This document shows, in pieces, positions 30,171 to 36,140 of a DNA stretch of 36,140 bases. The stretch spans positions 1 through 36,140 of the forward strand of contig JACCVQ010000090.1 in NCBI GenBank assembly GCA_013698095.1, given 5' to 3'. The stretch is from Chloroflexota bacterium. Its GTDB lineage: Bacteria; Chloroflexota; Limnocylindria; Limnocylindrales; CSP1-4. Position numbers and translations under genes: made by a program. Position 1 is the stretch's first letter. Each line of letters begins with the position of its first letter. The notes under the pieces were generated by a model, which saw only the letters and a list, made by a program, of their open reading frames with translations, had not been told where the DNA came from and did no database searches.

Positions 30171-31100
30171 TTTGCCGAGTCTCACGGACGAGTCTTCAAC
30201 GACACCAGCACGAACACCGGAAAGTACGTACAGCTCATCGATCCAACCGGCACCTCCCATCCCGATGGATGGCTGTGGTGGCCCAACAGCTTCGAGCTCG
30301 ACCGCCAAACACGACCGCTGCTGATCTTCCTCGCCGGTCGAGGCGACACCCCGCAGAGCGTGAAGGCGACGACACACCCCGTCTTCCTGCACGTCCAGGA
30401 CGACCTCAACGCGTTCGTCCTCGGGCTCACCGGCAAGACCTCGGCGGCCGGCGGCAACAGCTGGAACATCTCGCAAGAGGGCTGTTGGGATCCGGCAAGC
30501 GGCACTGCGCCCGATGACGAGGCGTACATCGCAGCGCAGATCCAGAACGTGCTCGATCGCGGGTTCCCCGTCGATCCCAAGCGGATCTGGATCTGGGGTC
30601 GTTCGTGCGGCGGCGGCATGGCCTTCCGCTACGCGTGCGATCACCCATCCCAGATCGCGGCCGCGGTGCAGCTGAACCTCTTCGGCATTCGTACCGACCT
30701 CGATCCAGCGTGCGTAGCTGGACACTTTCACTTCCTCGCGATCCACGGCACGAGCGACACGATCCTCTATGACAACAACGTCGCCGGAAACCTCGCGCCG
30801 AGCACAGTCGAATACGTCAGCGTCGAGGTCGATCGCGCGTCTCCGACCCGCACGTCGACGATGACGCAGGCCGCGACACAGAACGGGTGTAGCGGCTCGC
30901 TGTCGGCGGCCACCACCGGCGTGCTCGACTTCGATTCGCTGGTCGCCGGCAACGAGATGGACACGAAGACATGGGGCGGATGTCCCAGCGATGGCGCAGT
31001 CGAGTTGTGGAAGCTCAACGGCACCGCTCACGTCCCCACGATCACCGTCGCCGGCTACAACGCGATGCTCGCGTGGCTGGTGGCGCACCCGAAGCCGTAA
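30123..31100 (+). CDS. Alpha/beta-hydrolase (PHB depolymerase/feruloyl esterase-like), no own start
   Basis: Reading from 30123 the frame encodes RVFNDTSTNTGKYVQLIDP, then DGWLWWPNSFELD and PLLIFLAGRGDTP, so the coding part begins well upstream of the first possible start (GTG 30360). Catalytic-looking residues are Ser in GRSCGGG (codon at 30603), Asp in HGTSDTILYD (30756) and His in NGTAHVPTI (31029), which is a normal hydrolase triad order. The family includes PHB depolymerases and feruloyl/acetyl-xylan esterases. Several Cys suggest an exported protein. It is probably made as the C-terminus of the anchor protein upstream. Virion depolymerase or a lysogeny-expressed secreted esterase are both possible. 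Confidence 0.7.
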   Translation, partial: WSSSVGDGFAHGARPTFAESHGRVFNDTSTNTGKYVQLIDPTGTSHPDGWLWWPNSFELDRQTRPLLIFLAGRGDTPQSVKATTHPVFLHVQDDLNAFVLGLTGKTSAAGGNSWNISQEGCWDPASGTAPDDEAYIAAQIQNVLDRGFPVDPKRIWIWGRSCGGGMAFRYACDHPSQIAAAVQLNLFGIRTDLDPACVAGHFHFLAIHGTSDTILYDNNVAGNLAPSTVEYVSVEVDRASPTRTSTMTQAATQNGCSGSLSAATTGVLDFDSLVAGNEMDTKTWGGCPSDGAVELWKLNGTAHVPTITVAGYNAMLAWLVAHPKP

Positions 31101-31103
31101 GCG

Positions 31104-31724
31104 ATGGCCGACAAGCCCAAGCTCCACACGTCTCCGACCGGAGTTCGCATCCCGCGACTTCCGGCCGATCGCGACGTGCGACGTCCGCTCCCCGCGCCTC
31201 CGGGCGTCATCGAGCAGGTCGCTCCGCCGCTCCCTCCGGAGAGCTGGGACGGCGGGCGGACTGGTGTCGAGACGCAGTCACTCGGCGAGAGCGTGGTCGA
31301 GGGCATCTTCCGGCGCACGGGCGAGACGAAGAACAACACGCTCGACACGCTCGACAAGGTCGAGACCCTGCGCAAGGAGACGCGCGAGGACATCAGTAAC
31401 GTGAATTCCAAGGTCGACGCGCTCGTAGAGGTCGTCGTCGATCTCCGTGTCGACGTCGCAAAACAGGGCGGGCAGAACGAGGTGATCATCACCATGCTCG
31501 AAGAGCAACGCCGCGCTCGCGAGCAGAGCGGCGCGTGGCGGCTCACCTCCGCGACAGCGGAGCTCGGCGTCGACCTCGAGGTCAAGAAGACGCGACAGCT
31601 CACCGAGATCGGCGAACGCGCGAAGTGGGGCGAGACGTGGCGCGGGATCACTTTCAAGATCGTCGCGGGAATCATCCTCGCGCTCGGCGCACTCGGTAGC
31701 GCCTACCTCCTGGGTCGCCACTGA
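31104..31724 (+). CDS. Coiled-coil protein with C-terminal membrane anchor
   Basis: 206 residues. A Pro-rich N-terminus (RIPRLPADRDVRRPLPAPPG) is followed by a probable coiled coil (DTLDKVETLRKETREDISNV, NSKVDALVEVVVDLRVDVAK) and, at the end, a hydrophobic helix ITFKIVAGIILALGALGSAY. Such tail-anchored coiled coils occur in phage lysis regions and tail-associated membrane proteins; a spanin- or pinholin-like role is possible. It stands right before the holin-like gene. Confidence 0.6.
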   Translation: MADKPKLHTSPTGVRIPRLPADRDVRRPLPAPPGVIEQVAPPLPPESWDGGRTGVETQSLGESVVEGIFRRTGETKNNTLDTLDKVETLRKETREDISNVNSKVDALVEVVVDLRVDVAKQGGQNEVIITMLEEQRRAREQSGAWRLTSATAELGVDLEVKKTRQLTEIGERAKWGETWRGITFKIVAGIILALGALGSAYLLGRH

Positions 31725-31728
31725 TCCA

Positions 31729-32214
31729 ATGCTGGACATGGATTATGAGTCGTTCGCGATCGACGAATTCACCGACACGACGTCGCGGTCCGACGAATCG
31801 CCATCGCCATCGATCGACGAAGCGCCCGCGATGCACGTGAAGATCTCCGCCACCGGTGACGTGTGGCATCGGCTGACCATCGATCGGGCGCGGTCTGGTC
31901 GAGCTGTATTCGATCCCTTCACTCAGGCGAGGACCGCGTGCGGCGAGTCGATCACCGGATACTACGCAACACGCGAAGAGACGTACGCCGGCGACCTATG
32001 CCGCGATGGTTGCTTCACCGCCTACGAGTTCAAGCTCGCGGAAGAGCATCGCGCCACGGAGATCGCGGACCGCATCGTGCGTGAAGCGAAGGAGCAGGCC
32101 GACCGCGACGAGCTCGACCGCGAGCACGAGCGCAAGCGCGAGGAGGGCCGGCGGCGGCTCGACGTCACCACCGGTCGCCATCTCAGGATCAAGACCGAGA
32201 CCGAGGAGGATTGA
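31729..32214 (+). CDS. Cysteine-containing phage protein, unknown
   Basis: 161 residues. An acidic Ser-rich start is followed by VWHRLTIDRARSGRAVFDPF, then RTACGESI and AGDLCRDGCF, a set of Cys/His that could bind zinc. The second half is highly charged and helical (EEHRATEIADRIVREAKEQA, EHERKREEGRRRL). Position is inside the lysis region, but nothing ties it to lysis. Ends directly at the start of the holin-like gene. Confidence 0.55.
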   Translation: MLDMDYESFAIDEFTDTTSRSDESPSPSIDEAPAMHVKISATGDVWHRLTIDRARSGRAVFDPFTQARTACGESITGYYATREETYAGDLCRDGCFTAYEFKLAEEHRATEIADRIVREAKEQADRDELDREHERKREEGRRRLDVTTGRHLRIKTETEED

Positions 32215-32679
32215 ATGCACGAGATTCTTGTCCAGGTTCAGCCCGCGCTCGTGGATCTCGGCGTCTGCGTCGCGATCGCCCTCATCTCGATGGCCACGAT
32301 GTGGGTCCGCGAGCACACAAAGAATGTGCGCCTCGCGGGCGTCATCGATCGCGTGACGCGCGACATCGATGCGCTCGTGGCCGAGCAGGCGCAGATTATC
32401 GACTCCTTCCGCGGCGAGGACGGCAAGCTCTCGTCCGAAGAGGCGACGCGAGCGAAGGTCGCCGTGCTCTCGAGCATGAAGGGGCTCCTCGGTCCCGATG
32501 GCGTGGATCGCCTGCGCCGCGACCTGAACATCCCGTCCGTGGATGCTTGGTTGTCCGCGCACATCGAGAAGTCAGTACGAGCTGACGTCGCGACGAATGC
32601 GATCGCTCTTGGGGCTGAGAAGGGAAACGGATCCGCGACTGCGACGACGAACGTGCTCGTCACTCCGCCGGCGGCGTAG
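32215..32679 (+). CDS. LL-H-like phage holin
   Basis: 154 residues. One transmembrane segment near the N-terminus (LVDLGVCVAIALISMATMWV), then a basic/acidic helical domain with VDRVTRDIDALVAEQAQIID and SSEEATRAKVAVLSSMKGLL, and a variable tail. This is the layout of the phage LL-H holin family, where a conserved EQ-rich helix follows the membrane helix. Holins open the inner membrane to release the endolysin. It lies two genes from the muramidase. Confidence 0.7.
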   Translation: MHEILVQVQPALVDLGVCVAIALISMATMWVREHTKNVRLAGVIDRVTRDIDALVAEQAQIIDSFRGEDGKLSSEEATRAKVAVLSSMKGLLGPDGVDRLRRDLNIPSVDAWLSAHIEKSVRADVATNAIALGAEKGNGSATATTNVLVTPPAA

Positions 32680-32689
32680 CTCGCGGCGA

Positions 32690-32723
32690 AAGTTGGGCGT
32701 GTCGCCACCGCGCACCATCGTGC
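32690..32723 (+). promoter_or_regulatory. Putative promoter AAGTTGGG-N19-ATCGTGC, copy 2
   Basis: AAGTTGGG (32690-32697), 19 bases, then ATCGTGC (32717-32723), followed after four bases by ATG 32728. Boxes, spacing and start distance equal those at 28158-28191. With no ribosome site, the mRNA would be leaderless. This gives the lipoprotein and downstream lysis genes their own transcription. Confidence 0.5.
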
Positions 32724-32727
32724 CGGG

Positions 32728-33138
32728 ATGCAACCCGCCTCACGCTTTCTCTCGCTGCTCGCCCTCCTCCTGATCATCGGCTGCTCGTCGAGCTGCAAAG
32801 AAGGTGCGGGGACGGATCCCGCATCTCCGGGGCTCGGCTCGAGGATCATCGACTGCACGAAGGCCGACCAGTCGCAGCTCGTTTCACTCGGCGCCGAGCT
32901 CGCGCCGATGTTCGCGAACGAGCGCCCGGCCTGGGACGTGATCGAGCAGAAGGCGATCCATGCGGGTGTGACGATCGGAGGGTGCGTGTTGAGTGAGCTC
33001 GTGCAGAAGTACCTAACGAGCCGCAAGGCGACCCCGGTGCCAGTCGAAGAGACGTGGAAAGGCCACGAGCTGCTCGAGCGGTTCAGAGATCAGCACGCCG
33101 GCGGCGCCACGTTCCACACGGCCAGCGGCGACCTGTGA
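32728..33138 (+). CDS. Lipoprotein in the lysis region
   Basis: 136 residues with a clear lipoprotein signal: MQPASRF, hydrophobic LLALLLI, lipobox LIIGC (Cys at 19), then SSSC. The mature part has FANERPAWDVIEQKAIHAG and VLSELVQKYL helices and a variable tail. An outer-membrane lipoprotein beside holin and muramidase suggests an outer spanin-like role, though an inner-spanin partner is not obvious (the coiled-coil protein at 31104 is the best candidate). A lysogenic-conversion surface protein is an alternative. Confidence 0.65.
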   Translation: MQPASRFLSLLALLLIIGCSSSCKEGAGTDPASPGLGSRIIDCTKADQSQLVSLGAELAPMFANERPAWDVIEQKAIHAGVTIGGCVLSELVQKYLTSRKATPVPVEETWKGHELLERFRDQHAGGATFHTASGDL

Positions 33139-33896
33139 ACCTGCCCCGCTGTCTCGGCAAGCTCCCTCCGCGCCACGATCCGCGGACGCTGCGCTTGTCG
33201 AGCTATCTGCAGCACGACATCCCGGCTCCGCCACCGGCGCGGGACTGGTCGGAGATGCTGCCGACTGACATCGGGCTCTATCGGAACGACGAGCTCGGGG
33301 ACTGCGCGATCGCTGCGACCGCGCACCTTCAACAGGTGTGGAGCTCGCAGACGCGCGGGCGCATCGTCCCCAGCGAGGCGGACGTGGTGCGCGCGTACGC
33401 AGCGGTCTCTGGCTACAAGCTCGGCGAGCCGGCGACCGACCGCGGCTGCGACATGCTGTCGGTCTGCAACCACTGGCGACGCGAGGGCATCGCCGGGAAC
33501 AAGATCAGCGCCTTCGTCAAGCTCGACCACGACGACTGGACGCAGCTCCGCATCGCGCTGAACCTCTTCGGCGGGCTCTACGCCGGCGCGTCGCTTCCGC
33601 TGACGGCACGCAGCGACACGCTTTGGGACGCGCCACACGGCAAGCCTCGAGGTGATGCGGCGATCGGATCGTGGGGAGGCCACACGATGGCCGTCGTTGG
33701 CTACAGCCGTCTCGGCGTGTGCTTCGTGACGTGGGGGCAGCGACGCTGGGCGTCGTGGCCGTGGTGGATGACCTACGTCGACGAGTGCTACGCGGCGATC
33801 GATGAGCAGTGGGTGAGCGCGGATGACCGTGCACCGAACGGCGTGAACCTCGCCGCGCTCGAGCGGGACCTTTCAGCGATCGGAGATCTGACGTGA
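33135..33896 (+). CDS. Papain/C39-like cysteine-peptidase-fold protein
   Basis: 253 residues from GTG 33135, overlapping the previous stop. LYRNDELGDCAIAATAHLQQ puts a Cys (C57) at the start of a helix as in papain-like enzymes, with a Gln/Asn region just before it; WGGHTMAVVGYSRLG supplies a His (H183) and VTWGQRRWASWPWW a late polar/Trp motif (Q202). Such proteins occur in phages next to lysis genes. It may cut peptidoglycan cross-bridges or process a phage protein; activity is unproven. The stop overlaps the muramidase start (GTGACG). Confidence 0.65.
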   Translation: MNLPRCLGKLPPRHDPRTLRLSSYLQHDIPAPPPARDWSEMLPTDIGLYRNDELGDCAIAATAHLQQVWSSQTRGRIVPSEADVVRAYAAVSGYKLGEPATDRGCDMLSVCNHWRREGIAGNKISAFVKLDHDDWTQLRIALNLFGGLYAGASLPLTARSDTLWDAPHGKPRGDAAIGSWGGHTMAVVGYSRLGVCFVTWGQRRWASWPWWMTYVDECYAAIDEQWVSADDRAPNGVNLAALERDLSAIGDLT

Positions 33897-34648
33897 CGCA
33901 ACCTCTCCTCGTCGACCTGTATCCCAAGGACCTTGGCGGCAAGCCCGACGTCGCGGCGCTGGTCGCGGCCGGCTCGCCGTGGTCGGGGCTGATCCTCAAG
34001 GTGAGCCAGGGACTGTTCTGTCCCTCGCAGATCAAGGGCTACACCGACGAGTGGCTGATGAAGCACGGACCGCTCGCGCGCACGCTCGCCGGAGAGCGCT
34101 ACGGATGGGACTGGTGGCGCGGCTTCTACCACTACGCGGACGTCTCGAAGAGCGCATCCCTGCAGGTTGACTGGTTCCTGCGCCTCGTCGAGAAGTGTGG
34201 CGGCTGGGGGCGCGGCGACCTGTGGCCGATGCTCGACATGGAGCAGGCGCGCAATCCCGAGAAACCCGGGCGCGCGCATCTCGAGGATTGGATCAACACG
34301 TACGCCGATGCGATGGCCCGTAAGCACGGCCGGCGTCCGACGCTCTACGGGAACATCTACCTGTGGGAGAACCACGTGCAGGGGCTATGCGGCTGCGAGA
34401 ACCTGATCCTCGCGCGCTACCGGCCGACGCTCACGCCCGACAAGCACGAGCGCATCGGTATCCCCGCCTCGAAGCTCCTCGGCTGGCAGTACGTCGGGAC
34501 CCAGGAGCCCGGCCGTCCACCCTCGATCGGACCCGGCGGCTATCCGATGATCACGCCGCTCTCGCACGAGCGACAAGACATCACCGCGCTCGTCGTCGAG
34601 GGCGGGCTCGAGCATCTGCGCGCGCACACATGGGCCGAGCGCCCGTGA
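33893..34648 (+). CDS. GH25-type muramidase (endolysin)
   Basis: 251 residues. LLVDLYPKDL at the start (D8), WPMLDMEQA with a D-x-E pair (D115, E117), RPTLYGNIYLWEN and LLGWQYVGTQEP are the strand-end acidic motifs and sugar-cleft motifs of GH25 lysozymes. The enzyme would cut the MurNAc-GlcNAc bond and lyse the host after the holin opens the membrane. No separate cell-wall-binding domain is present. Start overlaps the previous gene by four bases; the stop overlaps the next GTG. Confidence 0.82.
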   Translation: MTQPLLVDLYPKDLGGKPDVAALVAAGSPWSGLILKVSQGLFCPSQIKGYTDEWLMKHGPLARTLAGERYGWDWWRGFYHYADVSKSASLQVDWFLRLVEKCGGWGRGDLWPMLDMEQARNPEKPGRAHLEDWINTYADAMARKHGRRPTLYGNIYLWENHVQGLCGCENLILARYRPTLTPDKHERIGIPASKLLGWQYVGTQEPGRPPSIGPGGYPMITPLSHERQDITALVVEGGLEHLRAHTWAERP

Positions 34649-34942
34649 GCGACGAGATCCACACCAGCCGCAGTCCGGTCGGCTCACTCGCCGCCGCGCT
34701 GTTCACCGCCGAGGACGACTACCTCGCGGCCGAGCACCAAGTCGAGGAGCTGCTCGACTCGGTCTACGGCGCGCATGACTGGAGCGATTGGGACGCGAAC
34801 CCTCACACGAACGCGATCGACGTGTACGGCGTGACGCCGTCTCCGGCGGCCGCTGCAGCGGAGCGGGTTCTCGGTGGTGTACGAGCACGACCACGGCGCC
34901 GATCGGTTCTCGACGTGCGCGTGCCGTGCTCGTCAGGGTTGA
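34645..34942 (+). pseudogene. Frameshifted small phage protein
   Basis: GTG 34645 overlaps the muramidase stop. The first frame reads FTAEDDYLAAEHQVEELLDS, then GAHDWSDWDANPHTNAID and a short Ala-rich stretch. Around 34858-34868 the convincing code moves one frame forward: FSVVYEHDHGADRFSTCACR, stopping at TGA 34940-34942. The uninterrupted first frame continues only as Arg/Ser-rich junk to 35022. A single indel explains this. The stop lies 12 bases from the convergent - strand gene, the layout expected if both original frames were real. Confidence 0.55.
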
Positions 34943-34954
34943 CCAGCAACCAGG

Positions 34955-35255
34955 TCACTCGCGATACGACGCGTTCTCTTCGAACCAGAGCGCCAGTTCC
35001 GCCTCGGTCATCGCGCCGCTAGCGACGTTTTCGAACACGGTCGCGACGTGCGGGTGGATCGCCTTCACGTCGATCCCGTTCAATTGAAGATAGATCGCCC
35101 TGTCGACCGTCCTCGAGACAGTGCGGCGATAGCCAGATCCGCTCGCGACCTCGGTTCCTGCCGGAGCCTTTGGACTTCCACGACACGCACGACCACTCAG
35201 CAGGCATCGCGTGCTCGCCCTCGTAGAACTCGGCGTCGAGCTCGTCGTACTTCAC
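34955..35255 (-). pseudogene. Frameshifted phage protein, minus strand
   Basis: From GTG 35255 the minus strand reads KYDELDAEFYEGEHAMPAEW, then SCVSWKS. Near the AAGTCCAAAGG that follows, the good code moves one frame: APAGTEVASGSGYRRTVSRT, AIYLQLNGIDVKAIHPHVAT, and ALWFEENASYRE to the TGA at 34957-34955. Total length is 301 bases (100 codons plus one), consistent with one inserted or lost base, perhaps in a C run. The start overlaps the extended frame of the upstream gene as GTGA. Family unknown. Confidence 0.55.
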
Positions 35256-35320
35256 AGCTGCGCTTCGACCTTCGCGGCCACGTCCTGCGGCAGCGCGGGC
35301 ACCTTCGCGAAGCGTAGCCA

Positions 35321-35830
35321 TCACCGGGCCCCACTGAACAGCGGCCCCACATGGGCGTAGCGCGGCGCCGGTCCGGATAGCTCGAGCGCCATCCGCTCCG
35401 CGAGCTCGCGCGGGTGACCGCCGAGGTATTCGAAGATCGCCGCTCGCTCGCGCCGGAACTCGTCCCAGTCGGCGCGGTCGCGTGGGTGAAACGCGGGCGC
35501 AGTCGCAATGCCTGCCTGCTCGCAAATATCCAGCGCAACCGACATCGCGAACGGGTGCGGGTCCGCGAGCACAGAGCTCGGCACTGCCGCGTCGCGCACC
35601 GCCTTCGCGTGCGGAGGGCATAGGTCGCGATCGTCGCCGACCTTCGCGGCGCACCGGTCGCACATCTTCTTGCTGCAGGTCTTGCCGGCCTTCTTCCCAA
35701 GCAACGGGAAGTCGCAGAGCTTCGTGTGTACGACCAGCCCGCAGAACTGGCACTTCGCGCGCGACTTCGCGCCGCGGCTGCACAGGATCGCCGTGCCGCC
35801 GTCGGGTAGATCGATGCGCTCACATCCCAT
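35321..35830 (-). CDS. Multi-cysteine zinc-ribbon-like phage protein, probable premature stop
   Basis: 169 residues on the minus strand; GAGGAG lies before ATG 35830. The N-terminal half has many Cys pairs: GCERI, ILCSRGAKSRAKCQFCG, KLCDFPLLGKKAGKTCSKKM, CDRCAAK, LCPPH, a two-zinc ribbon. The C-terminal half is helical (DRADWDEFRRERAAIFEYLG). After the TGA at 35323-35321 the same frame reads WLRFAKVPALPQDVAAKVEA before a second stop at 35254-35252, overlapping the next start as GTGA. The first TGA therefore looks like a nonsense change or a readthrough site. Function unknown. Confidence 0.65.
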   Translation of the reverse strand: MGCERIDLPDGGTAILCSRGAKSRAKCQFCGLVVHTKLCDFPLLGKKAGKTCSKKMCDRCAAKVGDDRDLCPPHAKAVRDAAVPSSVLADPHPFAMSVALDICEQAGIATAPAFHPRDRADWDEFRRERAAIFEYLGGHPRELAERMALELSGPAPRYAHVGPLFSGAR

Positions 35831-35905
35831 GGCTCTCCTCGTTCTTGTTCTTCTCGACGCCGAAGTAGCAGGCCGGCGACAGCCGGCTGCCGAGCGCTAC
35901 CGTGG

Positions 35906-35938
35906 AGAGCGCGCGCTTCGACCGTTCGTGCGCGCTCT
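35906..35938. repeat. Nine-base inverted repeat upstream of the minus-strand genes
   Basis: AGAGCGCGC (35906-35914) and GCGCGCTCT (35930-35938) are perfect inverted copies separated by 15 bases. TATATTTAGAG on the minus strand lies at its outer edge. It could be a regulator site or a terminator for transcription coming from the right; neither strand has a long T tract next to it. Confidence 0.5.
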
Positions 35939-35948
35939 AAATATAGGC

Positions 35949-36062
35949 GTCACCCCGACCGTCACCCCGACCACGACCGCGACCCCGACCACGACCGCGA
36001 CCGCGACCGCGACCCCGACCGCGACCGCGACCCCGACCGCGACCACGACCACGACCCCGACC
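35949..36062. repeat. Tandem hexamer array, about 19 units of NCGACC
   Basis: Nineteen six-base units run without interruption: 17 are NCGACC (N = A, C or G, never T) and two near the left end are GTCACC. A frame from GTG 35928 stays open through it to the window end (Thr-Pro-Thr-Ala repeats), but nothing else supports a gene. The 310-base stretch 35831-36140 holds this array, the inverted repeat above and the minus-strand leader, and no other gene that I can support. Confidence 0.8.
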
Positions 36063-36140
36063 CGTCGAATCCGGCTCGCATCAACGCCGGGTTCACTTTT
36101 GAGTCCTTGGGAGATCGTGCCGCCAGACCGTCGCGTCTAC

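Noticed and set aside
30142..30324. Short frame starting at ATG 30142 as an independent gene
   Set aside because: Its Ser/Thr/Pro-rich translation is out of frame with the esterase code, which reads convincingly through the same bases.
36063..36090. Attachment site or tRNA 3' end (TCGAATCC resembling a T-loop)
   Set aside because: Only eight bases match, no stem or CCA-proximal acceptor can be formed, and no second copy is visible in the window.

Overview
The window is a dense bacteriophage or prophage segment of high GC content. Almost all genes lie on the + strand, packed head to tail, often with ATGA, GTGA or TAGTG start/stop overlaps. Translations of the late genes match the contractile-tail (myovirus) module of phage Mu: a Mu gp29-type portal, gpT-type capsid, gp36/gpG/gp37-like connector genes, gpL-type sheath, gpM-like tube, gpN/gpP hub genes, gp45/46/47 baseplate genes and a gp48-like domain. 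No Mu transposase, lambda integrase or Mu early gene is visible. The early region instead looks lambdoid or siphovirus-like: a replication initiator, an N6-adenine methylase and a RusA resolvase. A sigma-region-4-like protein of a type I know mainly from Myxococcota, with the base composition, suggests a deltaproteobacterial/myxobacterial host. That is inference.

Layout: (1) 2-6609, early genes: a partial HTH-like protein, a DUF3102-like/PD-(D/E)XK composite, Dam-like methylase, replication protein with GTTCCGG iterons inside its gene, zinc-ribbon protein, small proteins, RusA, a conserved phage protein, a winged-helix-like protein and a deoxyribosyltransferase-like protein. Two intergenic leaders here (4903-4990 and 5652-5747) carry arrays of GGCNN pentamers ending in the same 23-base segment with a C(UUCG)G hairpin. 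(2) 6610-8162, a disturbed regulatory region: a G11 run, a zinc-ribbon ORF running into a methyltransferase remnant in another frame, a second zinc-binding ORF, the sigma-like protein, and an AT-rich palindrome-bearing stretch that probably controls the late operon. (3) 8163-14401, packaging and head: small terminase candidate, a 54-residue HNH half-domain, large terminase, portal, protease with nested scaffold, decoration protein, capsid, then a terminator-like structure. (4) 14495-28144, connector, tail and baseplate, with a probable -1 frameshift at an A9 run in the tail-assembly chaperone. (5) 28158-31100, fibre-like genes, a signal-anchored protein and an esterase joined to it only through a probable -1 shift at CCCTTTT. 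(6) 31104-34648, lysis region: coiled-coil membrane protein, LL-H-like holin, lipoprotein, cysteine-peptidase-like protein and GH25 muramidase. (7) 34645-36140, a decaying right edge: a frameshifted + gene converging on two damaged - strand genes, a long inverted repeat and a 19-unit NCGACC array.

Working model: early genes replicate and modify DNA; the sigma-like protein acts at the AT-rich region to switch on one long late operon; a few genes after the tail have their own promoters that would give leaderless mRNAs (two copies with identical geometry). Several frame breaks could be real decay, programmed frameshifts or uncorrected indels, and each is marked as such.
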